This document shows, piece after piece, positions 1 to 8,263 of a stretch of DNA of 19,002 nucleotides. Source of the stretch: Russula earlei (taxonomy: Eukaryota; Basidiomycota; Agaricomycetes; Russulales; Russulaceae); assembly GCA_025769875.1 (NCBI GenBank), contig JAGFNK010000891.1:1-19002 (forward strand), written 5' to 3'. Both the position numbers and the translations under genes were made by a program. Numbering within the stretch: position 1 is the stretch's first letter; each line of letters opens with the position of its first letter. Below the pieces are notes generated by a model. The model was not told where the DNA came from. It saw only the letters and a list, made by a program, of their open reading frames with translations, and did not search any database.

Positions 1-25
1 GCTATGCTAGTATAGTTACTGTCTG

Positions 26-148
26 TCGTGAGCACCTTCGGAGCGCGTGGATGAGTGAGGCCGATGGCAAGCGAGCGGAGGTGAGTGAGGCATCGCCTCG
101 CATGATGTCGAGCGAGTGGACGTGAGCAATGCATCGCCTCGTATGATG
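26..148. repeat. Tandem repeat, about 41 bp unit
   Basis: Two units of 41 bp (67-107 and 108-148) share GCATCGCCTCG(C/T)ATGATG and a GCGAG(C/T)GGA(G/C)GTGAG block. A weaker partial third unit lies upstream (about 39-66). There is no coding signal, and it lies in CpG-rich DNA. Confidence 0.7.
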
Positions 149-425
149 CATTTATTTTGAGTGATCTGATCCTTTGACTGTTGAGATAGGCATGGTCCAG
201 GCACAGCCCAGATTCCAGATTAGCGATGTGCAGGGCCCGGCTCGGCTCAAAAATCCCAGCTTGGGCATGGCTTGATACAGCTCAGGCTCAGAACGTCAGA
301 AATTTGGGAAGTCCATTATAATTGATCAGCTATATAATTGAACTATATCCATTATTATTTCAGTGCCTGTCCATTTAGTTGGTTATGGCTACTATGGGTG
401 ATTAGGAACTCACCAATTGATCACC
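149..425. other. Non-coding spacer
   Basis: No supported gene. A short run of GGCCCGGCTCGGCTC-like words at about 226-290 resembles the GC-rich repeat that starts at 426. The rest is AT-rich with no recognisable motif. Confidence 0.5.
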
Positions 426-560
426 ATTAGGGTTTTTCCGGCCCGGCTTGGCCTGAAAGCCCCGGCTTTGGCTCGGCCCGAGGCGGCTTTGGCTTTCTAA
501 AACCCCAGGCCAGGCCAAAGCCGTCAAACCCGGCTTGGCTCCGGCTTGGCCTGGCCTAGG
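426..560 (+). repeat. GC-rich interspersed repeat, copy C
   Basis: The segment begins TTAGGGTTTTTCCGGCCCGG and is built from degenerate GGCCCGGCTTTGGC / GCCAAAGCCGGGCC words in both orientations. The same vocabulary and a TAGGGTT start occur in the copies ending at 1675 and beginning at 3915, so this is probably a diverged member of one family. The right boundary is approximate. Confidence 0.5.
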
Positions 561-762
561 CCACGGCTTTTGTACGTAAGATTTTCTGTATCTGAGCCCG
601 CTGGCCACATGACTTGTACCACCCTTGCGCGTTCACTTTCCCGAAGGGAACGTCTTTCATCCCACTCACATCCCTCCTTCCAACTATCGTCATTCCTTTC
701 ACCTCACTCTCCTTTCCTCGCGTTCCCACTCTCGACGTCATCCCCACCGCGTTGCCCACTCC

Positions 763-990
763 ATGTCAGCAGACTACGACAACGGCTCAATTCGATCGCC
801 GTCGACGTCACTCGCCTTGGCGCTCAACGCCTTCATCCCTTCGGTCTTCAAGTCGGAGCACGGCTCCTCCCCACACTTCGACCTACGGCATGACACCATC
901 GCCGTCCGGCTGCGCCTCGCGCCCCTCCCAAGACCGTCCCTCAAGCATCGTCCTCGCGTCCGCCACACGTCTACGCATGGACCCGTATGA
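763..990 (+). CDS. Unrecognised small reading frame or 5' exon
   Basis: An ATG at 763 follows about 100 bases of CT-rich sequence, as in many fungal 5' leaders, and opens a 75-codon frame beginning MSADYDNGSIRSP and ending at a TGA at 988-990. The first 40 residues look like ordinary protein. The later part is rich in Arg, Pro and His, as expected of random CpG-rich sequence, so the true gene may splice out earlier or be broken. No domain, signal peptide or membrane segment is evident. Other long frames overlap it, so coding status is uncertain. It could equally be the 5' end of a host gene truncated by transposon arrival. Confidence 0.25.
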   Translation: MSADYDNGSIRSPSTSLALALNAFIPSVFKSEHGSSPHFDLRHDTIAVRLRLAPLPRPSLKHRPRVRHTSTHGPV

Positions 991-1000
991 CGCGTTCGTC

Positions 1001-1112
1001 ATCGTCACCATCGCCTTACTCGAGGGCTCGCTGCCCACAGCGCCTCGCCCATCGTCATTGCCGCCCTATTCGAGGGCTCGCTGCCCATAACGTCTCGCCC
1101 CCGACATCATCG
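1001..1112. repeat. Tandem repeat, 50 bp unit
   Basis: Units 1001-1050 and 1051-1100 both contain ATCGTCA, then CGAGGGCTCGCTGCCCA, then a GCCTCGCCC-like end. A partial third unit follows. The period is 50, not a multiple of three, so a frame through it would not repeat at protein level. Confidence 0.7.
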
Positions 1113-1344
1113 CCGCATCGCCTCGCGCTCGCGGATTCGCAGTAGGAGGACTTTAGAATAGCACTTTTGTATTTAAATATCAAATATATTACGGAGTCGT
1201 TATGTTCTGGAGAGCATGATGAGGCATGGTAAGAGCATGGATTATACATGTGGAATGAGTGAAGTCCAGTGTACAACATGGTACGCTGCGGGACGAAGTG
1301 ATCTAAGACTGAGGAAAGGGATTACGAGCAACCAACGCGACTGA

Positions 1345-1675
1345 GCATTGCACATTGACATATAGGCCACCAAGGCTTATATTGTACATGTACTTGACTC
1401 AAGCAAAAAGGAAGGTTGAGAGGGAAGCACAGATACGACGATGAAAAATGACAGGGAACAATGGTGTGTCCATGTCCATGCAAAGTTGATAAATTAAAGT
1501 TTGATGATTACCCCAAATGATCAAAGCCGGGGCTTGATGGCCCGGCTTTGGCTTTTCAAATCACAGGCCGGGCCAAAGCCGTCACGAAGCCGTCACTTTG
1601 GCCCGGCTCGGCCCGGCCTATTTCGGCCTGGCTTGGCCCGGCTCACGGCCTGAGGCCGGGCCGGGCACAACCCTA
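1345..1675 (-). repeat. GC-rich interspersed repeat, copy A (inverted relative to copy B)
   Basis: The reverse complement starts TAGGGTTGTGCCCGGCCCGG at 1675 and aligns almost throughout with 3915-4235 on the plus strand. The shared parts include the GGCCCGG words and a non-GC tail (GTACATGTAC, GGTGGCCTATATGTC). Similarity ends near 1345 with AATGCTCA. Copy A keeps many CpG sites that copy B has lost. No protein is encoded. It is probably a non-autonomous transposon end or short repeat family. Confidence 0.75.
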
Positions 1676-1797
1676 CCGTATTCTGCCTTGCCGTTGGCAT
1701 CGCTCCATTGTTCACGCATGCTTCAGCGTACGCCAACCTCTTCAGTCCTCTTTCTCCCCTGAAATTGACCTTACCTAGCACGACTCATTTTGATCAG

Positions 1798-2092
1798 AGG
1801 GGGGGGGTCGTCTAGCGAGCCTCATGAGACGGTGGACTCAATAGCTGAACAGCTGAGATTGCGTGCTGCTCACCTGGGCAGGGACTCTGCCTTGGTCTTC
1901 AACTTGTACGGTGATGCTGATAAGCTGCCCCCTGATGTGGTGAGGAAGTTTGAAGACCATCACAAAGCCTTAAGCGACATGGAGGAGGGGGTGCTGAAGC
2001 ACCACGACAAAGATCCGACGGAGAAAACTACAAGAATGTTGCAGGTACTGCAGAAATTGAAAATTGGACCGGCAGGAATAAAGGAAATGTAA
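1798..2092 (+). CDS. Unrecognised exon-like reading frame
   Basis: An open frame from about 1798 to the TAA at 2090-2092 encodes roughly 97 residues of charged, helical-looking sequence (for example EQLRLRAAHLGRDSALVF, then a Lys/Glu-rich C-terminus ending GIKEM). There is no ATG at its beginning. The frame starts just after a pyrimidine-rich stretch ending CAG at 1795-1797, so it looks more like a terminal exon than a complete gene. No family was recognised. It sits between repeat copy A and the palindromic element and may be a host gene fragment stranded by transposon insertion. Confidence 0.35.
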
Positions 2093-2673
2093 TACGAATG
2101 TGAATCTTTACATCGGAAATAACACCTTAATTGTCACTGCACGGTGTGATCGCCCAAAGTCCATCTTCATGGCGAGAACAAGGGGGAGATGGACTTAGTT
2201 CGCCATTCGGCGTGTGCATGAGCTAACGAACGGTTTGGGAGCTGAGAAGGTGACTCATCAAGGTGATAGCGAATCTTGCATTGCTAAACGCATGCGAGAT
2301 CATGCTACCCTAGACCCCCAAAAGGGAATCTGCCAGTGGGGTACAGTGTGGGTTTGAATCAAAGCTGGTAATGTTGTCGACATTGGCAGGGTGCAAATCA
2401 GAGGGGGTGAGATCAAAATAAAACATAGGAAAGATGTTTTGATAAGACCTCGGAATCAGAAAGATAACCACTCCAACTGCCAATCTATGATGGAGAGAGA
2501 GTGGGGAGGTGAGAGCACCTGCCATCAGATCAGTAGTTCATGACCTTTCACATGATTGGTTATGCTCCAGAAATGGCAAGTGCCAACAAGCTGCAATGAA
2601 GTGCTGGAGGACAGTTTGTGAGCTCAGCTCACAATCCATGTCATAAAGCAGCTTGTAGATCTGAAAGATATTA
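2093..2673. other. Non-coding spacer
   Basis: No supported gene or RNA. Frames here are short and lack protein-like composition. Nothing in it matches the inverted side of the neighbouring palindrome. It may be part of a segment (1676-2673) that separates repeat copy A from the hairpin. Confidence 0.5.
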
Positions 2674-2865
2674 CATGATGGGCAGGAAGGGATAAGTTGA
2701 CTCTGCTTATAGTCAACTCAGTGGACAATAAAAGTAAAATATTTCAAGTGCTGAGTAGGCTCTGTTGTGGCCACAAATTATATTACATAAGTAATGACTT
2801 TAGTTGAGCATGAAAAATGTGACAAAAAAGGTTAAATAAGGACAGTCTACCCATTCCAGCACAAC
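2674..2865 (+). repeat. Left arm of palindromic MITE-like element
   Basis: The arm begins CATGATGGGCAGGAAGGG and ends CCAGCACAAC. Its reverse complement is found at 3722-3913 with only a few mismatches, giving arms of about 190 bp. It includes GTCAACTCAGTGGACAATAA, a word that recurs at 17155. There is no coding content. An internal promoter-free, perfectly paired structure of this kind fits a foldback-type non-autonomous DNA transposon, although family assignment is not possible. Confidence 0.85.
2861..2865. repeat. Left target-site duplication ACAAC
   Basis: ACAAC immediately precedes TGTTACG at 2866 and is repeated at 3695-3699 directly after GACA. Five base pairs is the usual duplication length for LTR-retrotransposon integrase. 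Confidence 0.65.
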
Positions 2866-3694
2866 TGTTACGAACCAAGGCCAGGTTCCGACCGTAGATG
2901 GTCCTATTTCACTCAAGAGAGACCTCTCTCATTTTGCATTACCAACTCCCTTCCGTTTTCTGGGCTATTCCCCTTGCAGTGCAAGATATCACTATTGCAA
3001 AGGCACTATAACATGACCAGGCACCCGTTTCCTAATCGGGTAATCATTGCGTGGCAGCCACATGGCCACCCAGCCACCAAGGACCCGAAACAGTGGCACA
3101 AACTCTTAGAAACTGTTGCATAAATCATCTGATGTCATCCAGGCTCCAATGACATCATAGCTGACTGAGCAACTCCACAGTGACCTCATAGGCTCACTAA
3201 GCGCTCCAAAGTGACATCATAATGATGTCATCGCTCCATAATGATCAGTAATGCGCTCAGTAAGCCTGAAACTTGACACAAGCAAGTTTATGCCTCTGTA
3301 GTCCTATTGGATGGTACCAAAGAGTCTAGAATAGTCCCAGGTCTTTGTAATCGACCCTGTACACTGTATATAAGCCCCAATGAAACATGGCAGTCGTCAG
3401 ACTGTCCATTTGTGATACTCTCATCTTCCTGGGTACTCCCCTGCGACCGCTCAGTCTAAAGATTCCCCTTGCCTCCAAGGTACTCTTCAACGACCGCCTT
3501 GTTTAAAGCCCCCTCGCTACACTGGCCTCTAGCCTTCGCCTTTGTCTCTTGCAACATCTACCAGTCCCTATCTGGTACCTCCTCGTCGTTTGGCTCGTCC
3601 TCCTGTTCAACGCCGCTTATGCCGCGTACCATCTGTTCCGACCCTTGCCCACCTGCTCCTGAGTCCTTAGTGATCAGCAGTACGTGTCTTGACA
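2866..3694 (+). mobile_element. Solo LTR inserted in the hairpin loop
   Basis: An 829-bp segment begins TGTTACGAACC and ends CTTGACA, so it has the TG...CA ends of an LTR. It is flanked by ACAAC on both sides. A TATATAAG box lies near 3367, followed by a plausible transcription start, as expected at a U3/R boundary. No gag, pol or second LTR is adjacent, so it is best read as a solo LTR left by recombination. Removing it restores a hairpin with a 22-bp loop (3700-3721). The LTR family (gypsy or copia) cannot be told from the LTR alone. Confidence 0.65.
3367..3373 (+). promoter_or_regulatory. TATA box of the solo LTR
   Basis: TATATAA is followed at normal spacing by sequence similar in position to an LTR R region. 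It is likely a relic retrotransposon promoter reading rightward. Confidence 0.45.
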
Positions 3695-3699
3695 ACAAC
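3695..3699. repeat. Right target-site duplication ACAAC
   Basis: A second copy of the five-base word that precedes the solo LTR at 2861-2865. Confidence 0.65.
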
Positions 3700-3913
3700 T
3701 TTTAGCCAGGCTAGGGTAAATGTTGTGCCAGAATGAGTAGACTGTCCTTATTTAACCTTTTTTGTAACATTTTTCATGCTCAACTAAAGTCATTACTTAT
3801 GTAATATAATTTGTGGCTGCAACAGAGCCTACTCAGCACTTGAAATATTTTACTTTTATTGTCCACTGAGTTGACTATAAGCAGAGTCAACTTATCCCTT
3901 CCTGCCTGTCATG
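3700..3913 (-). repeat. Loop remainder and right arm of palindromic MITE-like element
   Basis: 3700-3721 is the original loop and 3722-3913 is the reverse complement of 2674-2865. Two positions are informative. The left arm has TG at 2768-2769 where the right arm, in the same orientation, has CA. The left arm has CA at 2857-2858 where the right has TG. Both patterns imply an ancestral CG lost in different ways in each arm. Confidence 0.85.
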
Positions 3914-3914
3914 T

Positions 3915-4235
3915 TAGGGTTGTGCCTGGCCAGGCTTCAGGCTGTGAGCTGGGCCAAGCCAGGCCGAAATAGGCTGGGCCAGGCCGAAGTGATGGCTTCA
4001 TGATGGCTTTTGCCTGGCCTATGATTTGAAAAGCCAAAGCCGGGCCATCAAGCCACAGCTTTGACCTTTTTTTTGGGGTGATCATCAAACTTTAATTTAT
4101 CAACATTGCATGGACACACTGTCATGCCCTGTCATTTTTCATCGTTGTATCTGTGCTTCCCTCTCAACCTTCCTTTTTGCTCAAGTACATGTACAATGTA
4201 AGTCATGGTGGCCTATATGTCATGTGCCCAATGCT
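3915..4235 (+). repeat. GC-rich interspersed repeat, copy B
   Basis: It starts TAGGGTTGTGCCTGGCC directly at the end of the palindromic arm and aligns in inverted orientation with copy A (1345-1675). Most CpG sites of copy A are TG or CA here. It is non-coding. Confidence 0.75.
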
Positions 4236-4278
4236 CATCTTTGTGTCATCAACTTGTGCTCCTCCCCCTTCTGTGTCC

Positions 4279-5387
4279 AAAATGTCCACTCCTGACACAG
4301 TCAAACAACTTGTCAAGGATATCAACTCTCTCTAGCTCTTTGTTGGACACTGTACCCAGAGGATTGAAAGATGATAAAATATGATCTGTTATGAATACAA
4401 AGGAAGGTGATGTTCCAGCACATGAAACCTTCAACTGCCAGTTTGATGCATTGTTTGGGGAGGATTGTCATGATCCTGGTGGCCACCTTCACCATATTCG
4501 CCAGGGAAAACTCGGAATGGGTCTTGTGGTATCTTACCTTTTGAAGATCAACTGGACCAATTTTCCCCTGGATCTCATTGAGCTCAAACTGGAACATCTT
4601 ATAGGAGAGCTTAAACACCTCCAGTGTGTACCTAATCCATTGTTTCTTATCTATATTGAGTGATTATTAGATGAGTGGATGTACCTCACCCAGTACAAAC
4701 ACTCAACCCCACAGTGACACTCAAGGACACTGCCAACAGTGAGATGCCTCAACTTTCCTTCCAGCACAAAGCTGTCCTGGATTTCCACTCCCAACAAGCT
4801 GACAAGAATGACCCACCTACTTCTTCAACGGTGGGTGGTGACCCAAATGCGCCCTCCTCAGCTAGTGCAGTGTCGACTCCACCAAACAAGCATAACATCA
4901 CTTCTGTTGCTGACAACAACAGTGATGGTGACGATGGAATTGTTGATCAGCCAGCACAATGTATGTCATCTTCATGTCCTGAGCATACTTTCTCAATTTG
5001 TTGTATTCTTTTCAGTCCAAAAGAAGTATGCCATGACAACCACATCACAGGTGAAGAGAATACATGCAATATCAGCTACAGTTGACATGATGGATACTAA
5101 GGGGGATCTATGTGACAAGAGTATAGTTTTTCTGAATGATGATGTTCATTGACTTTAACTGACTACTTTTCTGATGTTCTTTCAGATAATAAGAAAAGTG
5201 TGACCCTTGGAAATCCACAGGCCATCAATGCGGATGGGTTACTAATGGATGTGGATGTCCAGCCAGTCAATGACAGTTCATCCATGCATGAAGATAAGCA
5301 TCAAGATGTGAATAATTTCTTTCAAATGGCTGTTGTCAAAGAAGTCAATGGGAAGTCAAAATGGTATCATGTGTGCAAAATATGCCA
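4279..5387 (+). pseudogene. Transposon-type multi-exon ORF remnant with BED-finger-like end
   Basis: The ATG at 4279 sits in a good context (CAAAATGTCC). The frame slips near a CT-repeat at 4325, meets a TGA near 4382, and then runs openly from 4391. Introns that keep the frame can be proposed at 4626-4693, 4961-5015 (GTATGT...TTTCAG) and 5121-5185 (GTATAG...TTTCAG with CTGAC upstream), all 55-68 nt. The N-terminal part contains FGEDCHDPGGHL and LDLIELKLEHL. The middle is Ser/Thr/Asn-rich. The end reads NNFFQMAVVKE then WYHVCKIC, which resembles the first half of BED-type zinc fingers at the start of basidiomycete hAT transposases. A donor-like GTGAAT at 5388 is followed by another element, and no further exons were found. 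Membership in hAT is inferred; that this is a decayed mobile ORF is more secure. Confidence 0.5.
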
Positions 5388-5421
5388 GTGAATTCATGCA
5401 TTGACATTTTGTCATGTATAC

Positions 5422-5640
5422 TAGTGTTCTCAGGTCAGGTCACATTGACTGCAAAAAACTGCTTGACTGAACCTGACCTGACTGATCATGAGTGAACTTT
5501 CAGTCAAGGTCAAACTGGATTGTAGAATGTCCAGTCACAGTCACATCAACTTTCAAGACTGATAAAAACTGGTCAAGACTGGTCAAGACTGGTGTGCCTG
5601 GTGTGCCTGGGATTTCTGTCAAGATTTCATGGGTTTGAGG
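5422..5640. repeat. Left subterminal ACTGGTCA-type array
   Basis: Dense short words include CAGGTCAGGTCA, CCTGACCTGACTGATC, and CTGGTCAAGACTGGTCAAGA tandemly at about 5568-5592. They occur in both orientations and are not coding. Confidence 0.65.
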
Positions 5641-6184
5641 ATTATGGTCATAACTAGTCATAAGTAAAGCATGACTGGGAACATGTGTGTGAGATTGTAA
5701 GGCTGGTTACCTGACCCTGTACCTAGTGAGTACCCAAGGAGAGAGAGAGCCCCCATGAGAAGTTGGACACAGGCACAAAGAGGAGTTCTCAAGCCAGTCA
5801 GAGGAGAAGGGGACACCAAAGCTTGCTTGTCATTCCAGAGGGTAAGTAAGTACAGGATACAGGGGAGTACAAAGGAAAATAGGAGATTGAAAAACAAGGG
5901 AGCATAAAGATTGTCTATGCTGCACACAGAAAAAAAAATGCACATCTCAATGCGTGAAAATTGTGCATGTGGGAAAAGATGCATTGCATGCCATCAGGGT
6001 TTCAGACCTGACACCTCCTGTGGGGTTGAAATTTTGACCATCCCCAGTCAAACCTTCTTGAGTGAGCTTCAGCCTTGTGCACATGGCCTTGTTGCCATGC
6101 CAGAGTAGTGGGCGTGTTGCAGCGAAGCAGCAAGGTGGCATGGCATGCTTGCAGTGTGTCGAATGTGTTGTCGCGCCTCATAAT

Positions 6185-6380
6185 GTTGCCAAGTGTCAGC
6201 TGTGTTGTTGTTGTTGCTGCTGCTGTCAATGCAAAGGTGGTGGTGGTGGCAAGGGTGAGGGTGGTGGTGAGAGAGGGTGGCAGCACATGGGGCGGCTTGC
6301 ATGGGGGTGGTGTTTGTCATCTTGTGGTGGCAGTGGTGAGGTCATCTCCACTGCAGGTGGTGGCAGCAGATGTGGGCGGT
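6185..6380. repeat. Low-complexity GGT/GTT-rich tract
   Basis: Runs of TGTTGTTGTTGCTGCTGCTG and GGTGGTGGTGGC give poly-Cys/Gly on one strand and poly-His/Pro on the other. They are slippage-prone and poor evidence for a protein by themselves. Confidence 0.7.
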
Positions 6381-7167
6381 GATGTGTGAGTGGACAGGGA
6401 GGCGATGTGGGAGGTGGTGTGCAGCGTGATGTTGGCATTGGCGGTGGCTTCTCCTGCATGATGGCATGGCAGCAGGGTCTGATCATTCTGTGGGGTGGCA
6501 TGCTCTTTGTTTTCCAGTTATCTGTGCATTCTTGTTCCTCATTAACATCTTTTACAAGGTGTGGCAGCAAGATGGCAGTTGGCAGATATGAGATGGCAGC
6601 GTGGTTGGGAAGCAGGGGCATGGGCGGCAAGCGTGAGTTTGTAGGCATAAGTGTAGGGGTGACAGCAGAGATGGATGGAGCAGGGGCAACAACGGAGGGC
6701 GCAGTGGTTGACAGAGAGGGAATGGCAGTGGGTAACGCAGGCATTGGTGTGGAGACAACGAATGGCAAGGGTGTGACCAAGGCTGCGACAGTGATGATGG
6801 TGGGCAAAGCAGGGGCTGTGACAATGGCGGATGAGGCAAAGATGGCGGTCATGTGTGGAGCTGAGGCAATGGCCGTGACAGGTGACACCGAGGGTGCAGG
6901 AGCTGGCAGGGCAGAGACAGGGGGGTGTAGAGGCGGCAGTGGATGTGGCAGAGGAGGCTGGGGTGTGTACAGATGTGGGAACGGATGCGACTGGGAGTGA
7001 CATGGCCATGGTTGGTGAAATGGGATCAATGACAGCAGGTGGGATGAAGGTGAAGGCGACTGGAGGAGGGGCATGAGCGGGTGACGTGGAGGCAATGGTG
7101 GTAATGTTGTCAGAGGCAGAGGAGAGGGAGTGTGCATGTGGGTGTGTGAGACAGCAGGGGGTGACAT
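6226..7167 (-). CDS. Pro/Ser/Thr-rich reading frame, Pro-rich unit copy 1
   Basis: A long minus-strand frame of 313 codons encodes mostly Pro, Ser, Thr, Ala and His, with no catalytic domain. Two short stretches look specific: TLMPTNSRLPPMPLLPNHAA and KDVNEEQECTDNWKTK. Both recur in related form on the minus strand of a separate segment near 11270-11470, so the unit was duplicated with this element. Strand asymmetry (G-rich plus strand) alone could keep such a frame open, so translation is uncertain. Upstream on the minus strand, a GTAAGT at about 7173-7178 could be a splice donor. Confidence 0.3.
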   Translation of the reverse strand: MSPPAVSHTHMHTPSPLPLTTLPPLPPRHPLMPLLQSPSPSSHLLSLIPFHQPWPCHSQSHPFPHLYTPQPPLPHPLPPLHPPVSALPAPAPSVSPVTAIASAPHMTAIFASSAIVTAPALPTIITVAALVTPLPFVVSTPMPALPTAIPSLSTTAPSVVAPAPSISAVTPTLMPTNSRLPPMPLLPNHAAISYLPTAILLPHLVKDVNEEQECTDNWKTKSMPPHRMIRPCCHAIMQEKPPPMPTSRCTPPPTSPPCPLTHHRPHLLPPPAVEMTSPLPPQDDKHHPHASRPMCCHPLSPPPSPLPPPPPLH

Positions 7168-7175
7168 GACTTACC

Positions 7176-7382
7176 TGGTCAAGAACTGGTTTCAACCAGT
7201 CATCTTCCAGTTTTGGTTGAGACTGGTCTGAACTGGTCAAATGACTGTAAATGACCACATGTAACTGGTCACATGCAGTCCAGTCCGGTTTTTTCAGGAT
7301 TGGGCAAACTGGCAGCCAGTCATGGTCAAGGTCATGCCAAAATTGTGGGAAAAACTGGACTTGACTGGACTTTGAAGCACTA
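7176..7382. repeat. Right subterminal ACTGGTC-type array
   Basis: It contains ACTGGTTTCAACCAGT, GACTGGTCTGAACTGGTC, ACTGGTCACATGCAGTCC and related words, ending near CACTA. It mirrors the left array at 5422-5640 in composition and orientation mixing. Confidence 0.65.
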
Positions 7383-7500
7383 TGTATGGATCACATGATA
7401 CAGCAGAAGGGATTACAAGACATAAGAGATCACAAGACCAGTAAGTAAAGGGATGTATGACAGCAGGCAGTCCATAGTGAAAGGTAAGAAGTAAACATAA

Positions 7501-8263
7501 AAGGGAAATGGTGTAACAGTTCCTGTTCAAATATGCACTAGTGGACAAAGGGCCAATCTTATTGCTCTACTTGACAGTGGAGCAACCAACAACTTCATTC
7601 ACAAGAATATCATTACTTGCTACAAATTCCCAGTTACCACTCTACAAAAGCCAAAGATTATGCACAATGTAGATGGTACTCACAACAAAGCTAGAACTGT
7701 CACAGAAGCAGTTGACCTTTACATTCAATTTAAAGGACAAGAATATCAAATGTGCTTCTATGTCACTGAAATATCAACTGATGACATGCTCCTTGGCTTC
7801 CCATTCCTTCATGCTACCAACCCTACTATTGATTGGACTAAAGGAACCCTTGAAGATACTGTTGTAGCATCTACTTGGGATGCTGACAAATGGGTCAAAT
7901 GACTTCCCTTACCTCCATGCTTTGACCCTACTCCAATCACAGTAGCAAAGATCAGCAGCTCTACCCAATTAGCTGCACAGGCAGCTGATCAAGACAAGAA
8001 GGACTGGAAGAAATTAGTTCCTCCTGACTATCATCACTTTGAAAGGCTCTTCTCTGAAGAAGCCTCTCATCGCTTTCCTACTTCCAAACCTTGGGATCAT
8101 GCCATAGATCTTGTCCCTGATGCCCCATCTACACATAATTGCAAGATTTACCCTCTTGCACCAGTAGAACAACAGGCCCAAGATGAATTCCTAAAGGAAC
8201 ATTTGGAAAAAGGATACATTTGTCCTTCAAAATCACCATATGCCTCTCCTTGTTTCTTTGTAG
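7501..8263 (+). pseudogene. Ty3/gypsy pol, 5' part: protease and start of reverse transcriptase
   Basis: The frame encodes VPVQICTSGQ, then LLDSGATNNF, the retropepsin active site with DSG at 7573-7581, then the conserved LLGFPFLHATNPTIDW (about 7788-7835). This is followed by a linker and the gypsy RT entry DHAIDLVPDAP and LEKGYICPSKSPYASPCFFV. One in-frame TGA interrupts it at 7900-7902. No gag or start codon is visible upstream, since stops occur at about 7490-7500. The frame breaks at 8263 where a 4.85-kb insertion begins. It resumes in the same frame after the insertion at 13116-13350. It is non-functional. Confidence 0.9.
8259..8263. repeat. Left target-site duplication TGTAG
   Basis: TGTAG is duplicated at 13116-13120. 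Joining at this word restores one continuous reverse-transcriptase frame (…FFV-G-KKDGK), which independently proves the insertion boundaries. Confidence 0.9.

Larger units (their letters stand above)
5422..7382. mobile_element. Putative non-autonomous hAT-like element
   Basis: The left end reads TAGTGTTCTCAGGTC and the right end, reverse complemented, TAGTGCTTCAAAGTC, an imperfect terminal inverted repeat. Both ends then carry many copies of CTGGTCA, ACTGGTC and their complements, the arrangement of subterminal transposase-binding motifs in hAT elements. ATGTAT words flank both sides, but I could not define an exact 8-bp duplication. No transposase domain is visible inside. The core is the G-rich, minus-strand Pro-rich unit. 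It sits in what may have been an intron of the preceding ORF. Confidence 0.45.

Noticed and set aside
26..148. CRISPR-like repeats
   Set aside because: Two and a half adjoining degenerate units with no unique spacers, in a eukaryotic context; this is a simple tandem repeat.
3915..3925. Telomere-derived TTAGGG sequence at the repeat border
   Set aside because: Only a single hexamer occurs at each border. There is no array, so chance or element-specific ends are enough to explain it.
6062..6382. Plus-strand Cys/Gly-rich peptide (poly-Cys run)
   Set aside because: It is produced by TGT/TGC and GGT microsatellite tracts in a G-rich strand. There is no spacing pattern of a cysteine-rich domain.
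7660..7902. Stand-alone small gene starting at an internal ATG
   Set aside because: It is only the middle of the gypsy protease frame, which continues upstream through the DSG motif and downstream past the TGA.
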